DNA of 64,000 bases from Lithospermum erythrorhizon (lineage: Eukaryota; Streptophyta; Magnoliopsida; Boraginales; Boraginaceae). Both the position numbers and the translations under genes were made by a program. Shown here one piece after another: positions 29,285 through 42,650 of the stretch. Positions within the stretch are counted from its first letter, which is position 1. Each line of letters opens with the position of its first letter. Below the pieces are notes generated by a model. It was not told where the DNA came from and ran no database searches. It was given only the letters and a program-made list of their open reading frames with translations. The stretch lies in contig JADFUC010001311.1 of NCBI GenBank assembly GCA_019722365.1, positions 62,001 to 126,000 of the forward strand. The letters are read 5' to 3'.

Positions 29285-31510
29285 TTGTTTCACTCTGCTT
29301 ATTTCAATTCCTCATTGCCCAATCAAGCTATGACTCAATCTAATCGATCTATGTTACAATCTTGTCTCATTGAGCTGTATTCTATTCATATCTTCTTATT
29401 TGCTATATTTTATTGTTTTAAATTTTGTAATTATTCCCTAAATCCAACAAAATGCTACTTAGTAATTCAAATGATTTTGCTTCAATTTAGAAGATGATCA
29501 TCGCATTTGGTGAACTATTACTCCCTTATTAATTCCTCAATCTAGTAAGAATAATACTTGATGGTAAAAAAGAAAACTTCTTCATTGGGTTCTAAGAACA
29601 CTTGAGGCCGATTGTGTAAACCAAACGGAAACTTGTTCAACTTGTAGGAAAATTTTATCATGAAAATCTGGCAGGGCAAGGAATCTATTCGGGTGTACAC
29701 TTACTTAGTCATAAACAAGTATGAAATGCTCTGGTGCTAACAATTAACAATCAAACCGGTTAATTTTTTTTTCAATGACACGCTATAGATTGTAGACTAT
29801 GTAAATTTGTAATTATAGTAATTGCTTATTATTGATTCAAAAAGGTCGCTAACCCCGAAAGCAACGTATCCCCTTCTACTACAGAATGATGCCTCAATTT
29901 TTTTAAAATGAAAAAGTATTCTAAGTGCAATTGATTTCTACTTTTAAGGCTGAAGTTGCTTTTGACTAACGATATCGTGTATTCTATGATTTTGATATAA
30001 CGTGTATTACATGTCATCGGTCATATAGATTGGCAATTACAAAGAAGAATTATTTATTTTGGATCGCTTAAGCAACATAACAACATTCAAATTTCGGCTA
30101 GTATCAAGGTAATGTCTAACTAATATAAGTGTTTGAATAAATTGCTTTCATTTCATTTGATAACGATCGGCTAACAACGTCAAGCATTGACACACTTGGG
30201 GATGGAATGTAAACTGATTATACGAACTTTTCATGTTAGATTATGTCATGTACTTCCAATCATAATGATGGTATTAGTGTTGTTCGGGATGAGTTTATTG
30301 AACATATTCGAAGAGTCGTTCATTTGATTGTCACGGGAGGGGTAAAAAATATTTATATAAAGAAATAGTTCAAGATGGAATGAAAAAGTATAAAAAATTA
30401 CTCCTGATATTAACCTGTATGGAATTCTACTTATAACCTCCTAGTATCAGATATATTTATAAAGAAATTTCTAAATTTTATTTTTATATCTCACCTTAAC
30501 AATCAATATTATGCCCGCTACAATATGAAATTGGAAATACTTATTATGAATTGCCTAAGTTTCTAGAAACGCTTAAGGATTATGCTAAACACTTTCTACT
30601 CTAATAATTTCTAATATCCATCTAGCTTCCTAAATCAGAGTTAATTTTACCATGCATATGGATATTGTATAGAAAGTTTTATGTTGTAAATGATAGGTCT
30701 TAATATGGAAGAGAAGATTTTAAAGTATTTTCATCCTCTACCTCATGCATATGCCATTCGTGCAATTTTAGATCCTTACACTAAACTTAATTTTTTTTTA
30801 AAGAATTGTTGATTTATTTTATGAAACTTGGGAACTACATAAATTTATGTAATTTGCAAAATTATGATTCGAATTAGTACAAGTATGATATCAAACTTAC
30901 TTATTTCTTCATGTATAATACAAGTTTAGAGCTAAACACTTTCAAGTCTCCTTTAGCTCTAATCTTACATCTAATAGTACTTCAAGTCTTTTTCCTGACG
31001 GAGTCTGGAATAGGGAGTCAACACAATCACTTTAGAAATGTATTGTAACAAGAAAAGCGTAATTCCTTCCCTACCACCTACATTTGAATGAATTAACCTT
31101 GCTGATTAAAATGGATTTTGATATGTCTATGTGAACATAAAAATCCTTTGATCTATTACAACGGTGGTCTATCAATAACACATCTTTCGCTTTCTCCAAA
31201 ATGGCAATGTAGATATTAGCCACCTACAATTGCTAAAGGAATGGGCATTTGCCAGGGCTGCTTCAATACTCAACGACGCCCAAGACTAACAAGCTCTGGA
31301 ATTGAAGTTTGTGTCAGAATCATGATCGACGGCCGAGCATCGGATGCAAGACAAAGATCCATACATCAGGCAACCAAAAAGATGCCTGATGAACTAAAGG
31401 ACATCGCCATATCAAGTCAAGAGAACTTAGAAGATTACAAAGACAACGGCTAAGATTTGGATTCGGAGGATGAATTAGATTTTGATGATTTGTATAGTTT
31501 GATTTATGTA
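29285..31510 (+). pseudogene. hAT transposase, heavily decayed
   Basis: In shifting plus-strand frames the landmarks of a plant hAT transposase appear in order: a BED zinc-finger part (ETCSTCRKILSWKSG near 29630), a block corresponding to the RC-AH-LN-V-DG motif followed by EFIEHIRRVVHLIVTGG (30230-30340), AILDPYTKLNFFL corresponding to LDPR.K (30750-30790), and an acidic C-terminal region (31241-31500; DELKDIAISSQENLEDYKDN, then after one stop DLDSEDELDFDDLYSL). Intact, such a protein cuts and pastes hAT elements by a DDE mechanism. Stops and frameshifts throughout make it non-functional. Confidence 0.55.
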
Positions 31511-31559
31511 AAAAACATGTAAAAACTCCTGGCCCGCATGTGTATAAACCGTGAACGGT

Positions 31560-32890
31560 GTAATCATAAAAAAAAAACTTTTTGGTTAATACTCAGAAGA
31601 TTTCTCTTAAACATTTATTCTTGCAATATGCGAATCGAATGTTAATTCCGCCTAACTAAATCAAATATCGTTAGTAATAAACGGTAACTGCACCTAAGTC
31701 AAGTAACTGCTTATTCAAATTTACATTTAAGTGGTAGCACGGGACAATCCTCCTTATGGCTGCCTATGGAGGGTACCGCTCAATAAGCTAGTTACAAAAA
31801 AGTCAGAAGTAAAAAATTTTAAGATTAACTTTGAACACTATAACTCAAGTTGTACAATGAAGGTGAGACCCTCAATATGGTAAAAGAACGCTCTCTTCAA
31901 GTAGCTTTTATATAATAATACTTGTAGCTTAAATAGTTATAGTATCTGAAATATGATGCAATTTAAAGTATAACAAAATACGCAAGTAAAAGACAAAAAG
32001 CATAAATCTAAATTCCAATTTAAAATCCAATTGATTTATAAGTTTATTCATGGAGACTACATGCTATATAAGGATTGAAACTTAAGAAAGTTTTAATTTT
32101 TTATACCTAAACATACTAAGTCAAAGCGACGCTAAATAATCATCAAAGAATATACTAGAGTTCATAAAAAGCATAAAATAAATGCTTAAGGAATCAAAGT
32201 CATTATCTTTATGCAAAATCTCAAGTTTATCTTCAAAAAGGTGTAAACTTTATACCTCTACCCAACTAAAAAAGCTTGAAAATCATAAAACAAAATAGCA
32301 TTAATGTTGATATATAATCACATGAAAGAAAATAAAGGGAGTAAGCTCCCACCCACCTGTACTGATCTGCCGGGGGGGGGAAGTTACTTAATTCTTTCTT
32401 TCTTCCCTTATGCTTACATAATTATACTACCACTCTAAAGTTCACCATCTCTATCTCATGATGTTTGAGCCCTTACGCTGTAGCAAGCATCTAAATAAAG
32501 TTAACTAGCCTAATGATAAAGTTTTAATTAAAATTTGCATACAAGTGTGGACACAAGCTTCACATGAAAATATACATCCCGAATATTTGACGATTAAATA
32601 AAATGGACCCAAAATTGGTATGAAAATTCTACAAAATTAAGATACTTGATTCTAAAATCCACATGATTAATGTTAATTATCTTAAATATCCAAATATGCA
32701 CAAATCCATGTTGAAAATTATAAATAGGATTCATGAAATCAAAGGGATTCTGGATCAATATAAACAAATTCAGTACCACATTCTAAAAAATTTAATTCCT
32801 CTAATAAATCGACTAGAATTGCCCTCATACGTAATAAATTCACACAATACTAAACCCATTAAATTAATTTACAATCCTCTACCGATCAGA
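31560..32890. other. AT-rich spacer
   Basis: No gene or named element is supported. A G run of nine (about 32371-32379) interrupts otherwise AT-rich DNA. Complementary open frames near 32600-32900 look random. Confidence 0.4.
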
Positions 32891-32892
32891 AT

Positions 32893-33062
32893 TAAAACGG
32901 TCTTAACATGTAATAAACTAAGTTAGTTTATTAAACTCATAAAATTATTTAATTCCTTTAATAAATGGAGACTAAACCAGTCTTAACATGTAATAAATCA
33001 TGTTAAAATTAAACCCCAAATTATTTAATTTCGGGTCTTAAATACGTAATACATCATGTTAA
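32893..33062. repeat. Short degenerate repeat around TCTTAACATGTAATAAA
   Basis: TCTTAACATGTAATAAA occurs at 32901 and 32981, and a variant TCTTAAATACGTAATACA at 33036, each with AAATTATTTAATT nearby. Spacing is irregular (80 and 55 bases). Confidence 0.6.
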
Positions 33063-33069
33063 CATTATC

Positions 33070-34680
33070 CGACAATTTAATTCTAATAAATTGAGAATTA
33101 AATGGATCCTAATACAATTGGCATTAAATCCTACATACAAGCTTATTAAGTCAAGCCATACCCAAGTGCTTAATTCAAGATCAGAATATACAAAATATGT
33201 CAATAAATTCTTGAAATGCTCTCAACATTCCTATAAGTCGAGTCAATTGCAGGCCGCGATCAAAGCGTATTTACAAGAAGTCCCTATAAATAGGTTATCA
33301 TCTTTCAAATGACATGGATACACCCAGGACCGCAGCTTACCTTAATAAACACTCTAGCACGCATTTAAACTCTCGACTAGCCGAACCAACCCATACAAGT
33401 CAAGTTTCATGTTGGAAAAATGGACATTATTGTGCTCTAACCAAAACACCCACACGTATGCAACTGTTCTAGGGGCACTAGACAAAGTGGAAAATATATT
33501 AAAAAATAATTAAAATGATTGGGGACAAAGCGACAACACTAAATCGAGCCACCAAAAGTGACGCGCTGTGGTTCTTGATCGAACCCTAAATTTAATGTAA
33601 AAACCCCGCATCTAATGAATTTCTGGAAAATAGCCCCCTAATTAAATGTCATTAAATCGAGGGTTTGGCGCTAAAATCCCCAATTTTATTGATAAATCGG
33701 CCCTAGCTAAAATTAAAGCTTTAGTTCTGCCTCGAAATAAACAATCCAAAGTTTTCGGCTCAAATGGGTGTCTAAAAGCCCCGAGTCAATATGAAAATGC
33801 ATTTGACGTAACTGGACCTTCCTAGTCAAAATAAAGGCCCATATTAATAATACTAGAAATTAATTCCTAAACTCTCCGCCAGCTCGTGACCTGTCTCAAA
33901 CGACAAGACGCGATCCACCGAATTAAAACCAACCAATCGCGAGCAAGTATTCAAAGCCTGTGGCTTCCAAATGCCCCCTAAATTTTGAAAACGGGAGAAG
34001 ATCGATATTCCGAGAAACATTTGAAATACAGTGATCACCCCAAATTTCAAAGCAAACGCTAGGAACCACCAGCGTAACACCCACTTCGTGGCTGTAAACA
34101 CATCCAAAGAATAAAATAGAGGGCGATGAAATTGGTGACACGCACAAACTCGCAATTTTCAAGTTAAGTAAATCACGAATCGGCTATTTATTTCAGCATG
34201 CTCAATATTCCACAAGGTTAAATAGCCCCGATTATTCATAATCTTGGGTAATGTAACACCAAAAAATCTCAAAGTTTATCTATCAAGTTTTATATGTGGA
34301 ACACATTGAACATTCCACCCCATACTGATTCCGTGTGTGAAATGCCAAGACCCCCCGTCTGGTTGATTAGTATCATCAAATAAAAGCTGGGAAAATCCGC
34401 CTTCATACCGATTATCACTACAACAAGGTGTCAGAAGATGTTTCAAGTCAAGACATGCCTTCACACAAATTAAATCAAATCCATGGTGCCAACCACTAAG
34501 CCCCCACCCTCATAACAACAAAGCCTTCTAAGCACACAGAAGATGTTGTTAAAATATCATTTCAACTATTAAGACATCTACATACCACAAAGCCTCGGAG
34601 TCAAATCCTATCAAAGACAAAGAGTATATCGCTCTTACTAAGTTTCACCAAAGTGGTACAACCTTTACACCGCATTAATT
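33070..34680. other. Unassigned sequence, possibly retroelement
   Basis: Overlapping minus-strand frames at 33853-34162 and 34276-34464 show no domain I recognise. The base composition is less AT-rich than the neighbouring DNA, which fits decayed retroelement sequence, but I cannot assign a family. Confidence 0.3.
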
Positions 34681-34681
34681 T

Positions 34682-37045
34682 CTTGGTTGAAATCAATGAA
34701 AATTGATTCCTTTATTATGCCCGTCAAGGAGCATCATAGATCAATTCATTTACCAAAGTCATTAAATGCGACACGGAAGACCATTTAAGGATTATGAAAT
34801 GTATCGCTGATCTTACTTACAATCGTTATAATAATAGTAATCATTGATTATTATTGCCATATTAACCATTATTCTGAGAGCCTGTATGTCACACACATAC
34901 AATGATATTTGAGCTTATATTTCACAAAGACGAAATTAAACGGCATCAGAATCGAAGATGTATCTCAACATATATTTGTCAAATATATATCGTGAACACC
35001 AATTACAATCGGTAAGTTTAATCACTCAAGCACTGAATCATTTAATAATAATTTGATAGTTATTCGACAGCGACTGCTGTGATTTTAATCGACTCATGCT
35101 TAATTAAACGGAACAACTCACTAAAGGACTCATTATTTGATTGGGAGCCATAACAAATTTCAATTAAGCTTAATCTAGCTAAACCGATTTTTAATCTAGC
35201 TTTCTTAACGCAAAGGAATTAGACACTTAAGATTAGCAGTAGACAGGGTCTTTCACGGAATTAAACCCCTTGGCCTCCTTCCCTCGCAGAAACCTGGCCT
35301 CCCCCATTTAAAGTTAGATTTTCTTTCAATTTTTGTCTATACAACTCTCAACAAGTTCATCTCGATTCAATTCCCTCCGTGCGTGCATTTCTGGGAGGAC
35401 ATCTTTTAAGGCTGGGTCAAGCAATGGAGAGCTTATTTGAGAAGTGGTATACAGTTTCGCTCTGAAATAAGTATCATTGCCTCTTCCGTCAAGAATGTAA
35501 GAACTTTTTATTCATATATAGCATTTTACGTGTTTAGATTAATATTATTTTGAGGGATCCGGATGCGACTGAAAGAGTTTCATATTTAAAGAAATTCATA
35601 TTGTATTCTAAATAAGCGTCTTAGAACCTATCTCAAGTTTGATGTATTTCATCTAATTATCTATGTGGTTTCGACGTAGTCATAATTAATTAGATCGATT
35701 CATGATTTGTATATTCAATTCATGAATATATAATATGAAAATCAACCCATTTTGTATGTATATCACACTACCGAAATCATCATTTCATCAGGACAATTTT
35801 GATAATTTGCTATTTGTTTAATTGTTTATGAACAGAAAGTGGATTAAAACTTCATTAATTTGCGCTTAATTTTAGGTAGAATCATTTTGATTTTCGTAGG
35901 GTTAGATTTTCATGATTATTTCATTAATCGATAATTTTGAAAATATTTTACGGTAACTTTTAAATTTTGAATTTTAGAGTTAACATTTGTGTTAATTATT
36001 TGATTTATGTTTATAATTATTGTAATAATTATCATTAATCTATGTGTGAATATATGTAAATTGAAAATTTACATTAATTTATAATTAAAATGAATAATTA
36101 ATTATTCAATTACAGCGAACATTTATTTTTATTTTATTTACTGATATATGATATTATGTACTTTTTTAATTTTTGCTATATATATTGTTACGGAACGGAA
36201 CTGGAGGTTTATAGATGACCCATCGTTTATTTCAATCACAGACTGTGATTGGCTTTAAAACGAATTGAAATACATTATTTTATTTAATTTTGTTTCTCCA
36301 CAAAGCCTCTTACCTTGTGTTTGATAGTGTACTAATCAGAATTCAAGACTTAAACTTAGTGGAGATTCCGTATTTAAAACAAGAAACGTATTAAAGCAAT
36401 GTTAGTTTTCAAGTTTTTGAAAATATAATAAGGGTCATCATCATACGCCTCGAGAATAATAAGATACTTTTATTTTATTATTTCTTTCATGTTGTATTAT
36501 ATGCTTGATTATAAAAGGCACTGCATGGTAAAATAAAAGCAAAGTAATAATAATCATTTATTTAAAATTTAAGAATGATCGCTCAATTTTGTGTTGTAAA
36601 ATTATTGCACTATCAAGCACACTTTAATGGGCAAAGTTGCACCTTATATTAAATTGATCATAGTTGATTTCCACTAATATAGCTTAGATTTATCACTAAA
36701 TTATTTGGTTTAATCGGGTATGTTTAACCGTTTGTTCGATATTACAAAGTCGGTTAGCATTTTGAATAGTACGTGCTAATGACACAAAGAGTTATGTAGT
36801 TTTACATAATTGTCGATAACCATTATTATAATCGATCAAAATACGTAGCTGTTCGCTTGAATTTGAGTATAACAGTCTCTGATACTAATATATTTCGTCG
36901 ATTTAGCATTAGTTACTTATTTTACAATTTATTTGTAAGTGCTTAAAGTACGATAGCTTACCCATTCGTTGTTCTTTATTTCTACTTATTCTTTATAGAA
37001 TCAGAATGGCTACCAATTACTACTACTCACCCTAACTCAGCTCCA
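34682..37045 (+). repeat. copia long LTR and leader, plus orientation, ending at a gag start
   Basis: Starting near TTGGTTGAAATCAATGAAAA (34684), this block runs parallel to the reverse complement of 42600-45528. Shared landmarks are AATGATATTYGA, CATATATTTGTCAAATATAT, a GTTTAGATTAAT-TTATTTTGAG block, ATATAATATGAAAATCAACC (35731), and TTTTAATTTGAGGTAGAATC-like sequence (35870). It ends with AGAATGGCTACCAATTAC (37004-37021), the first codons of copia gag, and then breaks off. Confidence 0.68.
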
Positions 37046-37999
37046 AACTAATGATGTGTGAAAATTTAAGTGATATAATGAAAGATAAATATTAAATTCA
37101 GATCTGTGGATCTAAAGTGCTACTACATTATTAAACAAATTCACATACTACAATATACGGTCAGAAGATTTCATAATGCAAATGAAAGAATTCCACCAAA
37201 ATCCACGCTGTGAATTTGACTCCTTTCATCTCCTCATTTAATATCAATCAGAGGACATTCTAGTCGGTCCACACCATAGAAAGTCAATCAAGAACCGATG
37301 CATGCCAGAAATGCTGAACAAAACTAAGAATCCTAAGAAAATTTTGGAGACAATTCGCCAAAAGTGGGCGTACATTTAAAGTTTTTTTGATGAAAATTTT
37401 ATTCTCTTATATTTCATACGAAACTCTAAAGTTTGGCTATATGCGCTACGTTAAACAAACCCGATAACCTAAGTATTAGTTTCATCTATTAGTCTGCTAA
37501 GACACTAAAATTTAGTTGCTAATGAAGAACTATTAATTAATAATTAAATAAGAGTCATCAATAATCTTTCGCTATTTGATAAATACTTGTAAAATTATTC
37601 TAACCAATTAAATAAACTATTTAATTGATTCCATTTTGTTCAATCGAGTATTCTTACATAAATGAATCCCTCAGAATTTGAGAAATACATTTCACTCATA
37701 AGGCCTTTTAATTTTCATACATGAAATATAACTCAATCTATCAGATGCTACAGACCTTAGCTCAAATAATAGTAAGTTGTACAACAATAATAATCAATTA
37801 ATTACTATTATTATAACGATTAACAGTAAGATCTCTAACACCATATAACCCCTTAAATTATCAAGTAAGGACCCACACTCAGAATATACAATTATGTTTT
37901 GAACATGTCTGATAATCTACATTTAACCCAACTCAGATACGAATCGATACACAACCGCAACGGCACAATAGTGCGGACCCACCTCATTGATTTCCAACA
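37046..37999 (-). repeat. 3' LTR of the large copia element (truncated)
   Basis: On the minus strand it begins TGTTGGAAATCAATGAG (37999) right after a polypurine tract, and continues through TGTGTATCGATTCGTATCTG and AATCGTTATAATAATAGTAA, matching 45528 downward. The far part is missing where it meets the opposite-strand block ending at about 37045. Confidence 0.72.
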
Positions 38000-38012
38000 C
38001 TCCCACTTGCCC
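38000..38012 (-). other. Polypurine tract of the large copia element
   Basis: On the minus strand GGGCAAGTGGGAG directly precedes TGTTGGAAATC. AAGTGGGAG next to TGTTGGAAAT is the classical 3' junction of plant copia elements. Confidence 0.82.
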
Positions 38013-41000
38013 CTCGACGATTACTTACAATTCCTTTATCGCCACATCTCTAGTCGCAGTTAACCATGTGCAAGCTGGCCGCGAACACCTACAACTTTCT
38101 TTTACTCGAGTATGAATCATTATTTATGGCGCCCCATAAACCAAATCTCCGCACTAACCGCGAGTCTTGCATCTTCTTGTATATCAAGGACGGATAAATC
38201 CTCCCAATATATCAACATCTATCGTTATATTTCATCACATGACCAAATATATGCCATTATAATCCCCGCTAAGGCAGACAGCTGTCATGGGCCAAAGTAC
38301 GAGCTCATATAACACAGAGAAGTTATATATCGTAGTCTAATAATTGCCGAACCTAAAATTTATTTAAACAAATATCATAGACAATTTATATACATATCTT
38401 CTATGAATTGTCAATAGCTACCTCCCAATACTGTGATCAAAATTTACCTGTGATTGATCTAGTCCTCAGAGTTAACGTGATCAATCTCGATCACTAATCA
38501 AAACACCACAGCAGTCATACAATGCCTACGCCTAACCACGATCAATTGGCAATTTCGCTATCCTATATGTTTCTAGGCTTCAAGAAAGTACATCAACAAT
38601 CATGTCAGCCTCTCTAGAAAGATGACTAATCCCAGTGATTTAACTTTTTCACTCATCGAGGATACAATACATGTATATATTATATGTAAATTTAAACATA
38701 GTAGACGCTAGTGAAACAAATATAGTAGAATATAAGAAGCACATTATTCAAATATTTGTTCACATAACGGGCCGCATACACTGACCCACTTAACCTAAGA
38801 GCATCCGCGACATCCGCCTAAGCACCTATGTTCGCCGACGCTTCATCATGCTTTGGCCTGATTTAGTGGTTCAGAAAAGCGGCTGGGCCAGACATTCTAT
38901 CGCTTACTTTACATATCGTTCTTTTTGATATCACCTCTACAAGATATCTCCCACTGAAAGTATACTTTCTCCGTACGCCATTGATCTGCGGATGCCTGTC
39001 TTTTTAGTTTGAGCCTATCTTCCAAGATTGCCAGCAACTCAACCGGTCCCCTCAACGCTAGGTACTACACCAAGCTTAGTCACTTAATTTCTTAATCCAA
39101 CATGCTCTTTAATGCTTCAGACGCCAAGGATGCACTCAGATTCGCGGGTAATCGGCAAGATTCCGCTGAACCTCCAAGATACCGCTCCACCGCTGAGACA
39201 AAATAATGCACTGCACTAGGAACCATAGTCTCTCCTAGTCCTAAAATCGGCATCTGTACCCGCGAAGATTTATCTCATCATTCCACCATATACCAAAGAA
39301 AAATCTTTAGTTCTTCTCGCTACTTCAAGATTTGACTTCACCGCAATCCAATAGTTCTCACCGATTAGCTTGGTATCTAATGCTATAATTTTACGATAAA
39401 GCATACACACTGCCTGGGCCAGAGCAATAATGCTACGATGGATCCTATAAATGGGGTCAGTAGCGTACATCTTCATTTGTTCATCTCAAGACAAGCGACC
39501 GTCACAGCTTGAATCTATGTCTCACCGGGAGATTTTCAATTTTCTTGAATTAATTATGGTGAACTCTTTCGCAGCATCTTTTTTGGCTCACATGTATCCT
39601 AACAAAGTCCAATCAACCTTCGCCCGATCTGACGGATCTTTATTCCAAGTATATCAAGGCTTCTAAGTCCTTCATCGGTAAGCATTTACACAAATGAACT
39701 CGACTGAAGTTCAAGAACTCTAATGCTATTTCCAATGATAAGTATGTCACTTCCTACATGACTCGCGAATGATAATGTGAATCCCCACTTGCCTTCAGAT
39801 ACACAAAGCATTCTTCTTCTTCGACAAATCATAATCTTTAATCGATTCATCAAAACGTAGATTCCAACTACGCGACGCCGCTAAGACCATAAACGGACCT
39901 TTGCAACTTGCGATACCTTCTGTCTCTTTAGATATGTAAAGCCCGGAGGTCGTACTCATGTACACATCTTTCCTCTAAATTTCCATTCAGAAAATTTACA
40001 TCCATTCGCTATTTCATAGTCACAACGCAGAATGCTAAGATTACTGATGGATGCAAGATGTATCAAGTAGTAAGTTTCATATACCCACCCGTGAACTCGT
40101 TTGAAAGCTGCTACAAGTCTAGCTGAAAACATCAACGCTCGCCTTTATCATGTTTCTTCTTAATTACCCATTTACATTCAATGTATGGTACCCCATTCGT
40201 AAATTCAACAAGTGACCAAACCTCATTTCGTGCATAATCCATCTTAGGAGATCAGTATATTATTTCCATTTGTCACATCTCATATTCATTGCTTCTTTGT
40301 AAGAAGTGGGCTCACTTTCAATGATTTAAAGTTCTACCATACCAACGCCTCGTTCGCGCTTATCCCCGCTGACTCCTGGGCGGTTGCCTTCCACGCTTAC
40401 GCGATCAAGAATTTGGCCTCGTGAAAGAAGCGTACCAATTCTTGTGGTGTGTCGATGCACCGTATTGATTCATCGACATTGACTTTATCACTGAGCTTCA
40501 TCAAGATGAACACTTTACTTAAATTCTTCCTGACAAATATTAATTTTCAAGTGAATACCCCTGCTTTTAGCAACGAAGATTTTATTCCTCTACTGCAGAA
40601 GAGTAACCAACTCTGCCTTGATATCCTATGAACTCTTTATCGATTTGGGCGCAAGTTTATCTTTTGTTAATCTCTTAACGTAAGCTTCACAGCCCCAACA
40701 CAGAAACCTAACTTTGGGAATTCCCAAACTACGCCTACGGGAATTTTCTTCCGACGTGTATGACATCTCGCTTAAGGTAAGTGCCGCCACATAAAGGTAT
40801 ATCCTCATAAATTAACTGTAGATCGAGAAGACATAGATCAACCATGTCGCAAGGGTTCGGATGTTCCCCTACACGCCAAGCAAGTGCTCCTCGCTGGCCA
40901 AGCGAATAGAAAACAATACCACACTCTACATTTAAAGATTAACTCGACTCAAATATTCTCCACCTCTATCAAAGACCGGAGAATCTTTGTCTTGTTCAAT

Positions 41001-42650
41001 TGGTTTTGTACTTCATTTGGAATACCCCTTGAATTTCAAAGTGACTCGTGGTTTCAATCGTATACACAAAACCGTATCTACCAGAATCACGTGAAATGAA
41101 ATAAGTAGTTATAACCTCCTCTTGCAGTATAACATTGCCCACATATCGCGTATTTTATCCCCAATAAATCACTTGCCCTTTCATCTAAGCTTGAAAAGGC
41201 ATTTTGTCATTTTGCCCAAAAGCAAGCACTCCACACTTATCTTAGACATTCATAATCGAACCTTTAAGTATTCCTGCACCAAGCTGGAGTTTTTCGTTGT
41301 CTCCCGCACGCGACCTATTCCGCAACGCCACATGTATGTTTGGTTTTAAGTCGTTAGGCTTATTCGCTTTTTAAGTTTATGTTATATGACTCATTAATCA
41401 TGTCTAAACGATGTAATTATTTTCAAGTGGAGTGCGTACCAAATACTACCCCATACCAAGCATCCTAAATTATCTAGATCTATCAAAATGAAACCATCAT
41501 TATTCAAAATGAATAGAAATAATATTCCCGCAAATTGCAGTGTACATAGTAAACCGGAGATAAGTTCAAACAAGGTCTGGCAAATTTAAACTAACGGATC
41601 CTACTGCAAAGAGCCGCAACCTTTCATGCTCTTTCCCCACACGCACCCATTTCCCTCTTTCAGTCTTCTACTGACTTGAAGTCTCAGACACGACAAATAC
41701 GAGAATCCACAACCGTGTCTAAAGACCCACGAAGTAGAATTAGTTAAATAAACTTCAATAATGATACATACCAGAAATGGAATGGGTCGAGACCATTCTT
41801 CCTATCATTTCAGGAACTCCTCGGCAGTCAACTTCCAAATGACCTGCTTCCGCACAACGACACTCCCACATCCTCCTAGCTCCTCCCTTTCCAAAGAACC
41901 TTGATTATAGAACCCTTGGTTTCGCTGCAAACTTCTTCTTCTTCTTGACTTCTTCTGTTTCGACCACCAAAATGTATGAGTAGAAGTTTTGGGCCTACCT
42001 ACAGTTCTGCCTCACAAAGATTCATGATCATCATCTTACGCAGCTCGCTTTAGATAACTCAAACTTCAGGCATATCAGTTCATATAACAAACCTAGAGAA
42101 TTTGTTTGGAAGAGACTTCGTGATGCATCCACACAGCTCTTGAGAGACACTGTGCCTGGGCGCACAGTCTGATCGACTGCCCAATCATTTTAACGATATT
42201 TAGGTTTCATGTCCGTCTGCTCTCTGGGCCATTGCCCACGGTAGATGACAAGAAGTCATATCTCTCGCTTAGCCTTTCTAATACCTCAAGTTTCTAGATA
42301 TAGTCATATGCTTCCAATTTTTCATATTGAATTTGGAATGGTTGTTCCATATTGGCAAAGCATTGCGACATCGACATCCACAACATCGTGACTTGTACTT
42401 TTGTGGGATCCTTTTCCGATTGCACTATCATTAGGTTTCAGAACCTTATTTGCTCAAAGACGTATTCACCTCTCGCTAAGAACGATTCTCAAGTTTCGAG
42501 ACCACTGGCCAAAATTGAAGAGTTCAATTTGCACTTTCAAGGCCGAAATAAGTCGAAGCTTCCTGTGAAAGTAGCAATAATGGTAACATATTAATTCTAC
42601 AAGAATAGTGAAATAAAAATAATTTAACTCGAAACTACTGCTAAACACTT
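38013..42650 (-). pseudogene. copia polyprotein (gag-INT-RT-RNase H), heavily decayed
   Basis: No long frame survives, but minus-strand fragments appear in the right order. Gag: FNFGQWSRNLRIVLSER (42510-42460), then AMLCQYGTTIPNSI / MEQPFQIQYEKLEAYDYI (42370-42290). Zinc-knuckle remnant: CAEAGHLEVDCRGVPEM (41870-41810). Integrase: GIPNEVQNQLNKTKILRS (41030-40970). RT: a TSYKEAM-like block near 40310, KCKWVIKKK-like near 40160, MDVNFLNGNLEERC near 39980, then GENYWIAVKSNLEVARRTKD (39360-39300). RNase H: SLASEALKSMLD (about 39120). It is a Ty1/copia order (integrase before RT) on the minus strand between LTRs at 37999 and 45528. Confidence 0.75.

Noticed and set aside
36869..36890. CTCTGATACTAATATATT as a reversed tRNA-Met primer-binding site
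   Set aside because: The same sequence occurs in sense orientation in the homologous leader at about 42700 (CTTGATACTAATATATTTC), so it is a conserved leader feature rather than a PBS.
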